Assembly (NCBI GenBank): GCA_003212275.1
Contig: QCQE01000008.1
Coordinates: 1-53,463, forward strand
Direction: 5' to 3'
Length of the DNA: 53,463 nucleotides
Source: Pelagibacteraceae bacterium AG-447-N18
Lineage (GTDB): Bacteria; Pseudomonadota; Alphaproteobacteria; Pelagibacterales; Pelagibacteraceae
Shown here: piece after piece, positions 26,373-34,726 of the stretch
Numbering within the stretch: the stretch's first letter is position 1
How the letters are laid out: each line of letters starts with the position of its first letter
The notes under the pieces: model-generated
Database searches by the model: none
What the model was told of the DNA's origin: nothing
What the model saw: only the letters and a program-made list of their open reading frames with translations
Translations under genes and position numbers: made by a program

Positions 26373-27814
26373 TAACCCACGCTCCCTTCAAGACTAATTC
26401 CAACAAGTTTTTGTGCCTCTACAGCAAACTCCATTGGTAATTGCTGAAGAACTTCTTTACAAAATCCATTAACGATTAACCCAACAGCTTCCTCAGGATT
26501 TAATCCTCTTTGTTGACAATAGTGCAATTGCTCTTCACTTATTTTTGACGTTGTTGCTTCATGAGCAACATTTGAGTCAAAATTTTTGTTCTTTATGTAA
26601 GGAACAGTGTGTGCTCCACATTTATTTCCCATTAAAAGAGAGTCACATTGAGTATAGTTACTAGAATTTTTTGCTTTTGAATTTATATCTACTAATCCTC
26701 TATAGGTCATATCAGAAAATCCAGCACTAATACCTTTGGAAATTATTTTACTTTTAGTATTTTTACCAAGGTGGATCATCTTTGTCCCAGTATCTGCTTT
26801 TTGATGATTATTTGTAATTGCTATTGAATAAAATTCTCCAATTGAGTTATCACCCTTTAAAATACAACTAGGGTATTTCCAAGTTATAGCAGAACCTGTC
26901 TCTACCTGTGTCCAAGAAATCTTAGAATTTTTTCCCTTACATAGTCCTCTTTTAGTTACAAAATTATAAATTCCCCCTTTTCCATTTTCATCTCCCGGGT
27001 ACCAGTTTTGAACAGTTGAATATTTAATCTCTGCATCATCAAGAGCTATTAGTTCAACGTTAGCAGCGTGTAATTGATTTTCATCTCTCATCGGCGCAGT
27101 ACATCCCTCTAAATAACTCACATAACTTCCTTTATCAGCAATGATTAAAGTTCTTTCAAATTGACCAGTTTCTGATGCGTTAATTCTGAAATAAGTCGAG
27201 AGCTCCATTGGACACTTTACACCTTCGGGAATATAAACAAATGATCCATCGGTAAAAACTGCGGAGTTTAATGTCGCAAAAAAATGATCTGTTGTTGGAA
27301 TTACTGTTCCTAAATATTTTTTTACTAAATCAGGATGTTTTTGTATTGCTTCTGACATTGAACAAAAAATGATTCCATGTTTTGTTAATTCACCCTTAAA
27401 TGTTGTGGCTACTGAAACAGAATCAAATACTGCATCTACAGCTATTCCATTTAATCTTGCTTGCTCTTGAAGTGGAATTCCTAATTTATTATAAGTTTCT
27501 AAAAGTTTAGGATCTAATTCATCTAAACTCTTAGGTTTATCCTTCATACTTTTCGGAGCCGAATAGTAATATAAATCTTGATAATCAATTTTAGGATACT
27601 TAGGTTTTTGCCAGTCAGGTTCTTTGAGAAGCTTAAATCTCTCAAATGCTTTTAATCTAAAATCCAACATCCATTTAGGTTCTTTTTTAATATTTGAAAT
27701 AAACTTAATTACATTTTCATTTAGACCTTTTGGTGCTTTAATATTTTCAATATCAGTTGTAAAACCGTATTTATAATCTTTTAAATTTTCTATATCTTTT
27801 TCTCTAGTATCCAT
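26372..27814 (-). CDS. sufB: SufB, cluster-building scaffold subunit
   Basis: The start is taken as the ATG at 27814 ([18 protein letters not shown], 480 aa), which has an AGAAGA ribosome site; a TTG six codons earlier lies inside the regulator gene. SufB motifs include [48 protein letters not shown] and [23 protein letters not shown] near the C-terminus. It binds the nascent Fe-S cluster with SufC and SufD. It lies directly after the Rrf2 regulator. Confidence 0.95.
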   Translation of the reverse strand: MDTREKDIENLKDYKYGFTTDIENIKAPKGLNENVIKFISNIKKEPKWMLDFRLKAFERFKLLKEPDWQKPKYPKIDYQDLYYYSAPKSMKDKPKSLDELDPKLLETYNKLGIPLQEQARLNGIAVDAVFDSVSVATTFKGELTKHGIIFCSMSEAIQKHPDLVKKYLGTVIPTTDHFFATLNSAVFTDGSFVYIPEGVKCPMELSTYFRINASETGQFERTLIIADKGSYVSYLEGCTAPMRDENQLHAANVELIALDDAEIKYSTVQNWYPGDENGKGGIYNFVTKRGLCKGKNSKISWTQVETGSAITWKYPSCILKGDNSIGEFYSIAITNNHQKADTGTKMIHLGKNTKSKIISKGISAGFSDMTYRGLVDINSKAKNSSNYTQCDSLLMGNKCGAHTVPYIKNKNFDSNVAHEATTSKISEEQLHYCQQRGLNPEEAVGLIVNGFCKEVLQQLPMEFAVEAQKLVGISLEGSVG

Positions 27815-27815
27815 T

Positions 27816-28241
27816 TTATAATCTTCTTTCAAAGTTTTCTTTAACTAAGTCGTCTAAACTTTTTTTATCAAAAAAATTATTGATGTGGTTTTCAAGTTCA
27901 TCCCAAAGATTGTGAGTTAAACATTTTGTAGATTTACCATTACATCCCTTTTTTGACTCTTTTTTACACTGGACAGTTTTTACTTTTTCGTCTACTGCAT
28001 CAAAAATATTTGTTAATTTTATTTCTTTAGCTTTCCTATTTAAAATATATCCACCTTGAGTTCCTCTAACGCTTTGAACAATTTCTTTTTTTCTCAATTT
28101 TGAAAAAATTTGTTCTAAATAATCTAACGAAATGCCTTGTCTTAAAGATATATCCCTTAGAGAAACTGGATTAATTCCATCAAATCTAGCCAGATCCACT
28201 AAAGCCATTACCGCATATCTGCCTTTAGAAGTAAGTCTCAT
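27816..28241 (-). CDS. iscR: Rrf2-family Fe-S-sensing regulator (IscR-like)
   Basis: The 141-aa winged-helix protein ([43 protein letters not shown]) has the three cluster ligands Cys92, Cys100 and Cys107, plus His110 in [10 protein letters not shown] as in IscR. Cysteine spacing is x7/x6, longer than in E. coli IscR. It is the first gene of the suf operon and is preceded by an IscR type-1-like palindrome over its own promoter, which strongly suggests feedback control by cluster supply. Confidence 0.92.
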   Translation of the reverse strand: MRLTSKGRYAVMALVDLARFDGINPVSLRDISLRQGISLDYLEQIFSKLRKKEIVQSVRGTQGGYILNRKAKEIKLTNIFDAVDEKVKTVQCKKESKKGCNGKSTKCLTHNLWDELENHINNFFDKKSLDDLVKENFERRL

Positions 28242-28261
28242 AATTCCTTATTTTACAGGGG

Positions 28262-28289
28262 TATATATAAACCTGACCAAAATAGTCAA
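28262..28289 (-). promoter_or_regulatory. Promoter of the iscR-suf operon
   Basis: On the minus strand TTGACT (28284-28289) and TATATA (28262-28267) are spaced by 16 bp, with the regulator ATG 20 bp further on at 28241. The -35 and spacer are covered by an IscR-like palindrome, which is the expected layout for repression. Confidence 0.7.
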
Positions 28290-28293
28290 GTAT
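28267..28293 (-). promoter_or_regulatory. IscR type-1-like operator
   Basis: Read on the minus strand, the 27-bp site has half-sites ATACTTGACTA and GGTCAGG...TTAT separated by TTTT. It follows the enterobacterial type-1 pattern ATASYYGACTR-WWWY-AGTCRRSTAT with only a few mismatches. It overlaps the -35 and spacer of the suf promoter, so bound regulator would block RNA polymerase. The match was judged by eye. Confidence 0.65.
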
Positions 28294-28375
28294 CATGAGT
28301 AAAAAAAAACTAACATTTTGTCACGCAGTTGTGATAAACCTAATTTTTTTTTGAGAATAATAATCAATAACAATT

Positions 28376-29032
28376 ATGGAAAATAAAATATTAGAAATAT
28401 TTATTCCAGGACCTGCAGGTAGACTTGAAGCCAAATATTATAAGAGTAAAAAAAATACTTCACCAATAGCTTTAGTTTTACAACCACATCCTCAGTATGG
28501 AGGGACAATGAATAATAAAGTTGTTGTGGAAACTTTTCATACTTTCATGGAAAATGATTTTTCAGTTTGCAGAGTAAATTTTAGAGGTGTAGGAAAGAGT
28601 GACGGAGAATTTGACAATGGCCAAGGTGAATTAGCAGATGCTGCAGCTGCTCTTGATTGGTTAGAGAGAGAAAATTTTGATAATTCTCAGTGTTGGGTTT
28701 CAGGTTTTTCTTTTGGGTCATTGATTGCTATGCAACTTTTAATGAGGAGACCAGAGATAAATAGATTTGTTGCAATCTCTCCCCAACCAAATGTTTATGA
28801 TTTTTCATTTTTGTCTCCATGTCCAACTTCTGGGATAATGATTTATGGAAAAAAAGATGAATTGGTACCTGTTGAACATATTAATGAACTAAATAAAAGA
28901 TTAAGTGCACAAAAAGGTATTAAAGTTGAATTTCAGTCAATCTCAGAAGCAAATCATTTTTTTTCAAAAAATGAGAACGCACTTTCAAAATCTCTTGATA
29001 AATACATAAAAAAAGAAACAGCTTTGTATTAA
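28376..29032 (+). CDS. Alpha/beta-hydrolase family protein
   Basis: The 218-aa single-domain alpha/beta-hydrolase has HPQYGGTMNNKVV in the oxyanion region near residue 38, FRGVGKSDGEFDNGQGE, nucleophile Ser112 in GFSFGS, a probable acid in YGKKDELVPVEH and the catalytic His in SEANHFFS. Members of this short group lack a signal peptide and are cytoplasmic; substrate is unknown. It is divergent from the suf operon and overlaps the convergent anmK by 4 bp. Confidence 0.85.
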   Translation: MENKILEIFIPGPAGRLEAKYYKSKKNTSPIALVLQPHPQYGGTMNNKVVVETFHTFMENDFSVCRVNFRGVGKSDGEFDNGQGELADAAAALDWLERENFDNSQCWVSGFSFGSLIAMQLLMRRPEINRFVAISPQPNVYDFSFLSPCPTSGIMIYGKKDELVPVEHINELNKRLSAQKGIKVEFQSISEANHFFSKNENALSKSLDKYIKKETALY

Positions 29033-30174
29033 AAATTTTTAACTAAAACTCCACCAGTTACCGATTTTTTACATCTAGTTGTATTTGGAAATGAAATAGG
29101 CATACCTTTTAGCGATCTTATCGCTAAAAAAGCAAAAGCTTGAGACTCGATAAAATCTCCGTCTAATTCATATTGATCAATTGGATTAAGATTTATATCA
29201 TCAAAATTATTTTTTATACTTTCTAAGAGATATTTATTTTTTCTTCCTCCACCACATACTAACCATTTACTTTTTTGAGAATTATTCTTATTGTGAATAA
29301 AATTCATTCCATTGGAAATTAATTTAGCGGTGAAATCAGTAATAGTTGCAGCACCATCCTCTAATGAAAGTCCTTTTGCAAAAAAAATATCAAAATTTTT
29401 AATATCTAAAGATTTTTCAAAATTAGATTGTTCAGTAAAATTGTCCAAAGCCTGATTTAAAATTAATTTGTCTGTTTTTCCAGATCTTGCTACTAAACCT
29501 TCTTTGTCATACCCTTTTTTTGAATTTTTTCTCATCCATTCGTCTATCAAGCAATTGCCAGGTCCAATATCACAAGCATAAATTTTTTCTTCTAAACCCA
29601 AATTATTGTATTCTATTGTAGAGGTAACATTAGAAATACCTCCAATATTAAGAATATTCATTGGAAAACCTAAATTAAATTTTTTATTTAATTTATTAGC
29701 TAGAGCATTATGAAAGATTGGTGCTAGAGGAGCACCCTGCCCCTCATTTTCTAAATCATTTTGTCTAAAATTATAAATAACTTTCTTTTTCGTTAATTGA
29801 GATAGTAGCAATCCGTCACCCAATTGTTTTGTAATTTTTTTTTCTGGAGCGTGAAATATTGTTTGACCATGGAAACCAATTAAATCAACATCAGTTTTTG
29901 ATAGTTCAAGGCATTTATTAACAGCCTTAAAATGAAATAAAGTTATTTCTCTTTCTAAATCTTTGATCTCAACTTGATATTTGGTTAAATCATCTGGATT
30001 TAAGATTTTATCCCTAATTTTAAGTATTTTTTGAGTTAATTCTTCATCATATTGAAAGTATTTATCGATTAATATTGAAAATTCTTGATTACCATCTGAC
30101 TTAATTATGGATACATCTACTCCATCCGATGAGGTACCACTCATTAAACCCATTGCTGTATAAATCTCATCCAT
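29029..30174 (-). CDS. anmK: AnmK: anhydro-N-acetylmuramic acid kinase
   Basis: The 381-aa protein has the AnmK hexokinase-fold signatures: GLMSGTSSDGVDVSII at residues 9-24 for ATP and sugar binding, IGFHGQTIFHAP, NIGGISNVT and CDIGPGNCLIDEWM, and VCGGGRKN in the C-terminal half. It phosphorylates 1,6-anhydroMurNAc to MurNAc-6-P during cell-wall recycling. The gene is divergent from tyrS with only 47 bp between the starts. Confidence 0.93.
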   Translation of the reverse strand: MDEIYTAMGLMSGTSSDGVDVSIIKSDGNQEFSILIDKYFQYDEELTQKILKIRDKILNPDDLTKYQVEIKDLEREITLFHFKAVNKCLELSKTDVDLIGFHGQTIFHAPEKKITKQLGDGLLLSQLTKKKVIYNFRQNDLENEGQGAPLAPIFHNALANKLNKKFNLGFPMNILNIGGISNVTSTIEYNNLGLEEKIYACDIGPGNCLIDEWMRKNSKKGYDKEGLVARSGKTDKLILNQALDNFTEQSNFEKSLDIKNFDIFFAKGLSLEDGAATITDFTAKLISNGMNFIHNKNNSQKSKWLVCGGGRKNKYLLESIKNNFDDINLNPIDQYELDGDFIESQAFAFLAIRSLKGMPISFPNTTRCKKSVTGGVLVKNF

Positions 30175-30221
30175 TCTTATTTTTTTTTATTAAATAATGT
30201 ATATTGTGGAACTATAGACTT

Positions 30222-31451
30222 ATGGATAAATTTTTAAAAGAATTTAAAGATAGAGGTTACTTATATCAATGCACGAATGAAAATGAATTATCCAAATTAA
30301 TAAATAAAGAAAAAATTAAAGGTTACATAGGTTTTGATTGTACTGCTGAAAGTCTTCATGTTGGAAGCTTACTTCAAATCATGTGTCTTAGACTTCTTCA
30401 AAAATATGGTCACAGACCGATTGTCTTATTAGGTGGAGGGACTACCAGAATTGGAGATCCTTCGGGTAAAGACAAAACAAGGAGAATTTTAACTGAAAAA
30501 GAAATAGATAAAAATACAAAAAATATTGAAAAAATATTAAAAAAATTTTTAAATAATAACGATCCAAAAACAAAACCTATTTTTGTAAATAATTATTCCT
30601 GGCTTAAAAATTTAAATTATATTTCATTTTTAAGAGAAATAGGAAAACATTTTACAATTAATAAAATGCTTACTTTCGAAAGTGTTAAATCTAGATTGGA
30701 TAGAGAGCAATCTTTAAGTTATATGGAATTTAATTATATGATTTTGCAAGCTTATGATTTCTTAGAGCTAAATAAAAAAGAGAATTGTTCCTTACAAATA
30801 GGAGGTTCTGATCAATGGGGAAACATTGTCAATGGAACAGAGCTTATAAAAAGGTATTCCAGTAAACAAGCTTATGGTTTAACTACCCCTCTCATTACAT
30901 TATCCTCAGGAGCAAAAATGGGAAAAACTGAGTCAGGTGCTATTTGGTTAGATGAAAAATTATTATCATCATATGACTATTGGCAATTTTGGAGAAATAT
31001 CGATGACAGAGATGTAATAAAATTTTTAAAAATGTTCACAGATTTAGATATTAAAGAAATTGATAAAATGAAGGATGAAGACATTAATAAACTAAAAATT
31101 AAGCTAGCTAACGAGACAACTACTATGCTTCATGGTTTAAAAGCTGCTAAAAGTTCAGAGCAAGCGGCAAAAGAAGCTTTCTCAGGAACTTCGCTTGGTT
31201 CAAATTTACCTTCAATTAAAATTAAGAAAACTGATATTGAAAATAAAATTAGTATTATAGATCTCGTGATCTTATCTAAATTAGAAAATTCAAAAAGTGA
31301 AATCAGACGTCTTATTAAAGGAAATGCAATAAAACTGAATGATGAAATTATATCTCAAGAAAATCTGATTATTTCTTATGAATTATTCAGACAAAATTAT
31401 TTAAAACTTTCTGTGGGAAAAAAAAGACATTTAAAAATTGAGTTGATTTAA
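30222..31451 (+). CDS. tyrS: Tyrosyl-tRNA synthetase
   Basis: The start is the ATG at 30222 (MDKFLKEFKDRGYLYQCTNE, 409 aa) preceded by GTGGA; a TTG 18 bp upstream is less likely. It is a class I synthetase with HVGS at residues 46-49, GGGTTRIGDPSGKD, the tyrosine-binding YMILQAYDF and GSDQWGNI, and KMGKT as the KMSKS loop. A C-terminal S4-type RNA-binding domain begins with KSEIRRLIKGNAIKLNDE. Its last 4 bp overlap the convergent AsmA-like gene. Confidence 0.95.
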   Translation: MDKFLKEFKDRGYLYQCTNENELSKLINKEKIKGYIGFDCTAESLHVGSLLQIMCLRLLQKYGHRPIVLLGGGTTRIGDPSGKDKTRRILTEKEIDKNTKNIEKILKKFLNNNDPKTKPIFVNNYSWLKNLNYISFLREIGKHFTINKMLTFESVKSRLDREQSLSYMEFNYMILQAYDFLELNKKENCSLQIGGSDQWGNIVNGTELIKRYSSKQAYGLTTPLITLSSGAKMGKTESGAIWLDEKLLSSYDYWQFWRNIDDRDVIKFLKMFTDLDIKEIDKMKDEDINKLKIKLANETTTMLHGLKAAKSSEQAAKEAFSGTSLGSNLPSIKIKKTDIENKISIIDLVILSKLENSKSEIRRLIKGNAIKLNDEIISQENLIISYELFRQNYLKLSVGKKRHLKIELI

Positions 31452-33634
31452 TTCTTTTTAATTTTTTCCAATGTTCTTGTAATAAATCTGGGTGTTAAAG
31501 TTTTGACAGGATTTACTGAAGTTTTTAAATTTTTTGGAGGACCTTTGATCTTAAAACTTACTCCAAACACTCCCTCACCAGTTTTTTTTCCAACTAATAT
31601 TTCACCTAGCATAGGTAATGAACCAATAAAATTATTAATTGTTGTGGCTGGCACCAATGTGCCCTTTAAACTAATTAATTTGTTTTTTTCAACATAGCCC
31701 TCCATTAAAATAGATATTGCAGGACCAATCGCATAAATTTCTTCTATGGTCATTAAATCACCCTCATTTTTAAAATTCATTTCGAATTCCGTAAAACGTA
31801 TACCTTCTCCAGATAAAATATCCGCAATACCTTGTAAGGATGCTAACGTGAGAATCTTTGTCAATATAGGTAGTTCTTTTAATTTAAAATCATAAATTTT
31901 TATTTGTGAAACAGATTTTTTTGATTTTTTTGAACTAAAGAAATCCAGTGATCCTTCATCAAAACCTTTTATAAATTTATATCTTTTTACGATAGGTTTT
32001 GCCTCATCAACAAACAAGGTGGTAATTTTATTATTATTATCTCTATTTATTGTGAGTTTTAGTTTTTTATTTTTTGAAAAGCTTCCAATTAAGTCAGCTT
32101 TATATATTTCTTTATTTTTGATTAAAATATCTCCTTTGAAATTTGATAAATAATACTCGCTATCTAAAAAAATTTTTTTTACATCAATTTTCAAATTACT
32201 ATTAATATCTATAATTTTAATATCTTTATCGTCATCTGATAACAAATTCTCAATTAAATTATCAGCATTAAAACTAGACCCAGTTAAAAAATATTTTTTT
32301 TTATTTCTTTTTAATCTAATTGAGTTTTTTTGTTTATCATCATCAATATAATCTAAATTTACTTCATCTAATCTAGAAATTTGAAATTTTTCATTAAAGA
32401 CTAGATCTTTTATCTTAATATAGTTTTCATCTTCTTTGAGATTAAAAGTTTCAATTACAAGTTCATTATTTCTATTATTAGATCCTTTAAAATTTAAAAT
32501 AACCTCATTTTTTTCCTTTTTTTTGTAATTCAAATAATCAACTTTAAAAGGATTGTCTTTTATTTCTAGAGTTATTTCAAAATTTTCAGTTTTATTCTTA
32601 TTTGAAAAAAAATACTCTATATCATCATTTTCATTTTGATAATTTAAATTTCCATTTCCCTCAATAGTAAAATTATTTTTTTCATATTGTAATTTTATTT
32701 TTTGATCTAAGAGAGAAATTGTTTTTTTTTGTTTGGGAAAAAATTTTTTTAATTTAAAATTATTAGGTATTATTAATTCATGAACTAGTATTTCTGAGTT
32801 AATTTTGTAATTTTCAAATTTAAATCCTTTTTGTATTTCAAAAGAAAAATTATTATTAGAAGTTAATGAAATTTTTTCTATTTCAAAATTTGGTAAAAAT
32901 GGTTTGACTAATAAATCTATATTTCTTTTATCTAAATCAGACTTTTTATGAGCAAAAGTACCCTCTATAATAAAATCATCATTCCTTTTTTTTATAGATA
33001 CTTTTTCTGAGGAAAATCCTATTTTATTAAATTTAAAATTAATATCTTTAACTAAAAAATTATTTCTATTATAGTCAAAAATTAAGTCTAATTTGCGTAA
33101 ATTGTATTTTTTTAATACATTTAATTCAACATCTTTTACAAGACCATTGATCTCATAATTGCTTTTAATATTTCCATTTGAATCAAACTCTAACTTTACA
33201 TCAGCAATCAAATATCCTTTTTTAATGGCTTTTTCCATTATGAATAGTTCAGGAGTATTTTTAAATGATCTTAAAAAAGAAATTAAATTTTTTAACTCAA
33301 GAGATTTTGATGAAATCTCTAAATTTTCAATTGAAAACTTATCTTCTATTAAGGACTTTAACGAAAGTTGTGTTTTTATATTTTCAATTTCTATTTTTTT
33401 ACTTTGATTAATTAAATTTGTACCAATTGTTTTGGCTTGAAGTTTAAATTGAAATGGGTCCAAAATTAATTTTATTTCTTTTAATTCAACATCTAAATTT
33501 TTATCAAATTTTCGAATTTTTTCTGTTATTTGATTATTAAATTTATCAGTCTCAACTCCAAAAATACTTAGGTACGTTAAAGTAATAAATATTATAAATA
33601 ATATAGTTATAAAAAGTTTAAAAAATATTTTCAT
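31448..33634 (-). CDS. AsmA-like / YhdP-type envelope protein
   Basis: The 728-aa protein starts with a signal-anchor helix (residues 4-26) and continues as a long repetitive beta-rich region of lysine and asparagine-rich strands. Its C-terminal segment resembles the AsmA-like_C/YhdP family: LPILTKILTLASLQGIADIL, EMNFKNEGDLMTIEEIYAIGPAISILMEGYV and LPMLGEILVGKKTGEGVFGVSF. Such proteins are thought to bridge inner and outer membranes for lipid transfer. It shares one base with the prfB stop. The assignment rests mainly on the C-terminus. Confidence 0.75.
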   Translation of the reverse strand: MKIFFKLFITILFIIFITLTYLSIFGVETDKFNNQITEKIRKFDKNLDVELKEIKLILDPFQFKLQAKTIGTNLINQSKKIEIENIKTQLSLKSLIEDKFSIENLEISSKSLELKNLISFLRSFKNTPELFIMEKAIKKGYLIADVKLEFDSNGNIKSNYEINGLVKDVELNVLKKYNLRKLDLIFDYNRNNFLVKDINFKFNKIGFSSEKVSIKKRNDDFIIEGTFAHKKSDLDKRNIDLLVKPFLPNFEIEKISLTSNNNFSFEIQKGFKFENYKINSEILVHELIIPNNFKLKKFFPKQKKTISLLDQKIKLQYEKNNFTIEGNGNLNYQNENDDIEYFFSNKNKTENFEITLEIKDNPFKVDYLNYKKKEKNEVILNFKGSNNRNNELVIETFNLKEDENYIKIKDLVFNEKFQISRLDEVNLDYIDDDKQKNSIRLKRNKKKYFLTGSSFNADNLIENLLSDDDKDIKIIDINSNLKIDVKKIFLDSEYYLSNFKGDILIKNKEIYKADLIGSFSKNKKLKLTINRDNNNKITTLFVDEAKPIVKRYKFIKGFDEGSLDFFSSKKSKKSVSQIKIYDFKLKELPILTKILTLASLQGIADILSGEGIRFTEFEMNFKNEGDLMTIEEIYAIGPAISILMEGYVEKNKLISLKGTLVPATTINNFIGSLPMLGEILVGKKTGEGVFGVSFKIKGPPKNLKTSVNPVKTLTPRFITRTLEKIKKN

Positions 33635-34726
33635 TATGTTTGATACATTGATTGTTCTAAAAATTCATCAATTTCTCCATCTAAAATCTTATCTGGATTA
33701 GAGCTTTCAAAATTCGATCTATTATCTTTTACTAATCTATATGGTTGTAAAACATAAGATCTTATTTGATGTCCCCAACCTATTTCAGATTTTGATGACT
33801 CAGTATTTTCATTTTCTTTTTCTTTTTTTTTTATCTCAAAATCATAGAGTCTTGCTCTAAGCATGTTCATGCATGTCTCTTTATTTTTATGTTGAGATCT
33901 TTCATTTTGACATTGAACTACAATTTTAGATGGTAAATGTGTAATTCTAACTGCACTATCAGTTGTATTAACATGTTGACCACCAGCACCACTAGATCGA
34001 TAAGTGTCAATTCTTAAATCTTTATCTTGAATTTCAATATTAATATTTTCATCCACAACTGGATAAACCCAAATACTAGCAAAACTAGTATGGCGTCTTG
34101 CACCTGAGTCAAATGGCGAAATTCTTACTAACCTGTGAATTCCAGACTCTTTTTTTAACCAACCAAATACATAATCACCTTCAATTTTAATTATTGAGGA
34201 TTTTATACCTGCCTCATCACCCTTATGTTCACTTATTAATGTCGATTTATAATTTTTATTATCAGACCATTTTAGATACATTCTTCTCAACATATCTGCC
34301 CAATCTTGGCTCTCAGTACCTCCTGCGCCAGCATGAATTTCTATGTAACAATCAAAAGAGTCAGACTCATTTGATAAAAAACAATTAATTTCATTTTTTT
34401 TCGCTAATTTTCTTAAATTCTTGATACTTTCTAAAACTTCATTTTGTATGCTGGTATTATTTTCCTCTACAGCTAGTTCATACAAATCCCCTAAGTCTTT
34501 TAATTGATTTAAGGAACTTTTGTAAGAACTAACCAAATCCTCATACAATTTTTTTTCTTTAAGTATTTTTTTTGAGTTAGACTTATCTTGCCAAAAATTA
34601 GGATCAAGAATTATTTTATTGTGACTTTGTAATTTTAAATCTATCTTATTTTTATCAAAGATACTCCTTAACTCTTTGATTTATTTTTTCTATCTCTTTC
34701 TTATAATCTGTATATTTATGATCCAT
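33634..34726 (-). CDS. prfB: Peptide chain release factor 2, with programmed +1 frameshift
   Basis: The gene opens at ATG 34726 (MDHKYTDYKKEIEKINQRVK) and meets an in-frame TGA at codon 24 (34657-34655). Shifting +1 after CTT continues without a stop to 33634, giving 363 aa, close to the 365 of E. coli RF2. The codon-recognition SPF tripeptide is at residues 203-205 and the peptidyl-hydrolysis GGQ at 248-250. RF2 releases chains at UGA and UAA. The start ATG overlaps the stop of the PBP1A gene as TAATG. Confidence 0.95.
34655..34669 (-). promoter_or_regulatory. RF2 autoregulatory +1 frameshift site
   Basis: On the minus strand AAGGAG, TAT, CTT, TGA form the canonical arrangement: an internal Shine-Dalgarno-like hexamer 3 nt before a slippery CTT-T and the UGA stop at codon 24. 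Low RF2 would slow termination and promote slippage to CTT-(T)-GAT, restoring the full protein. Confidence 0.95.
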
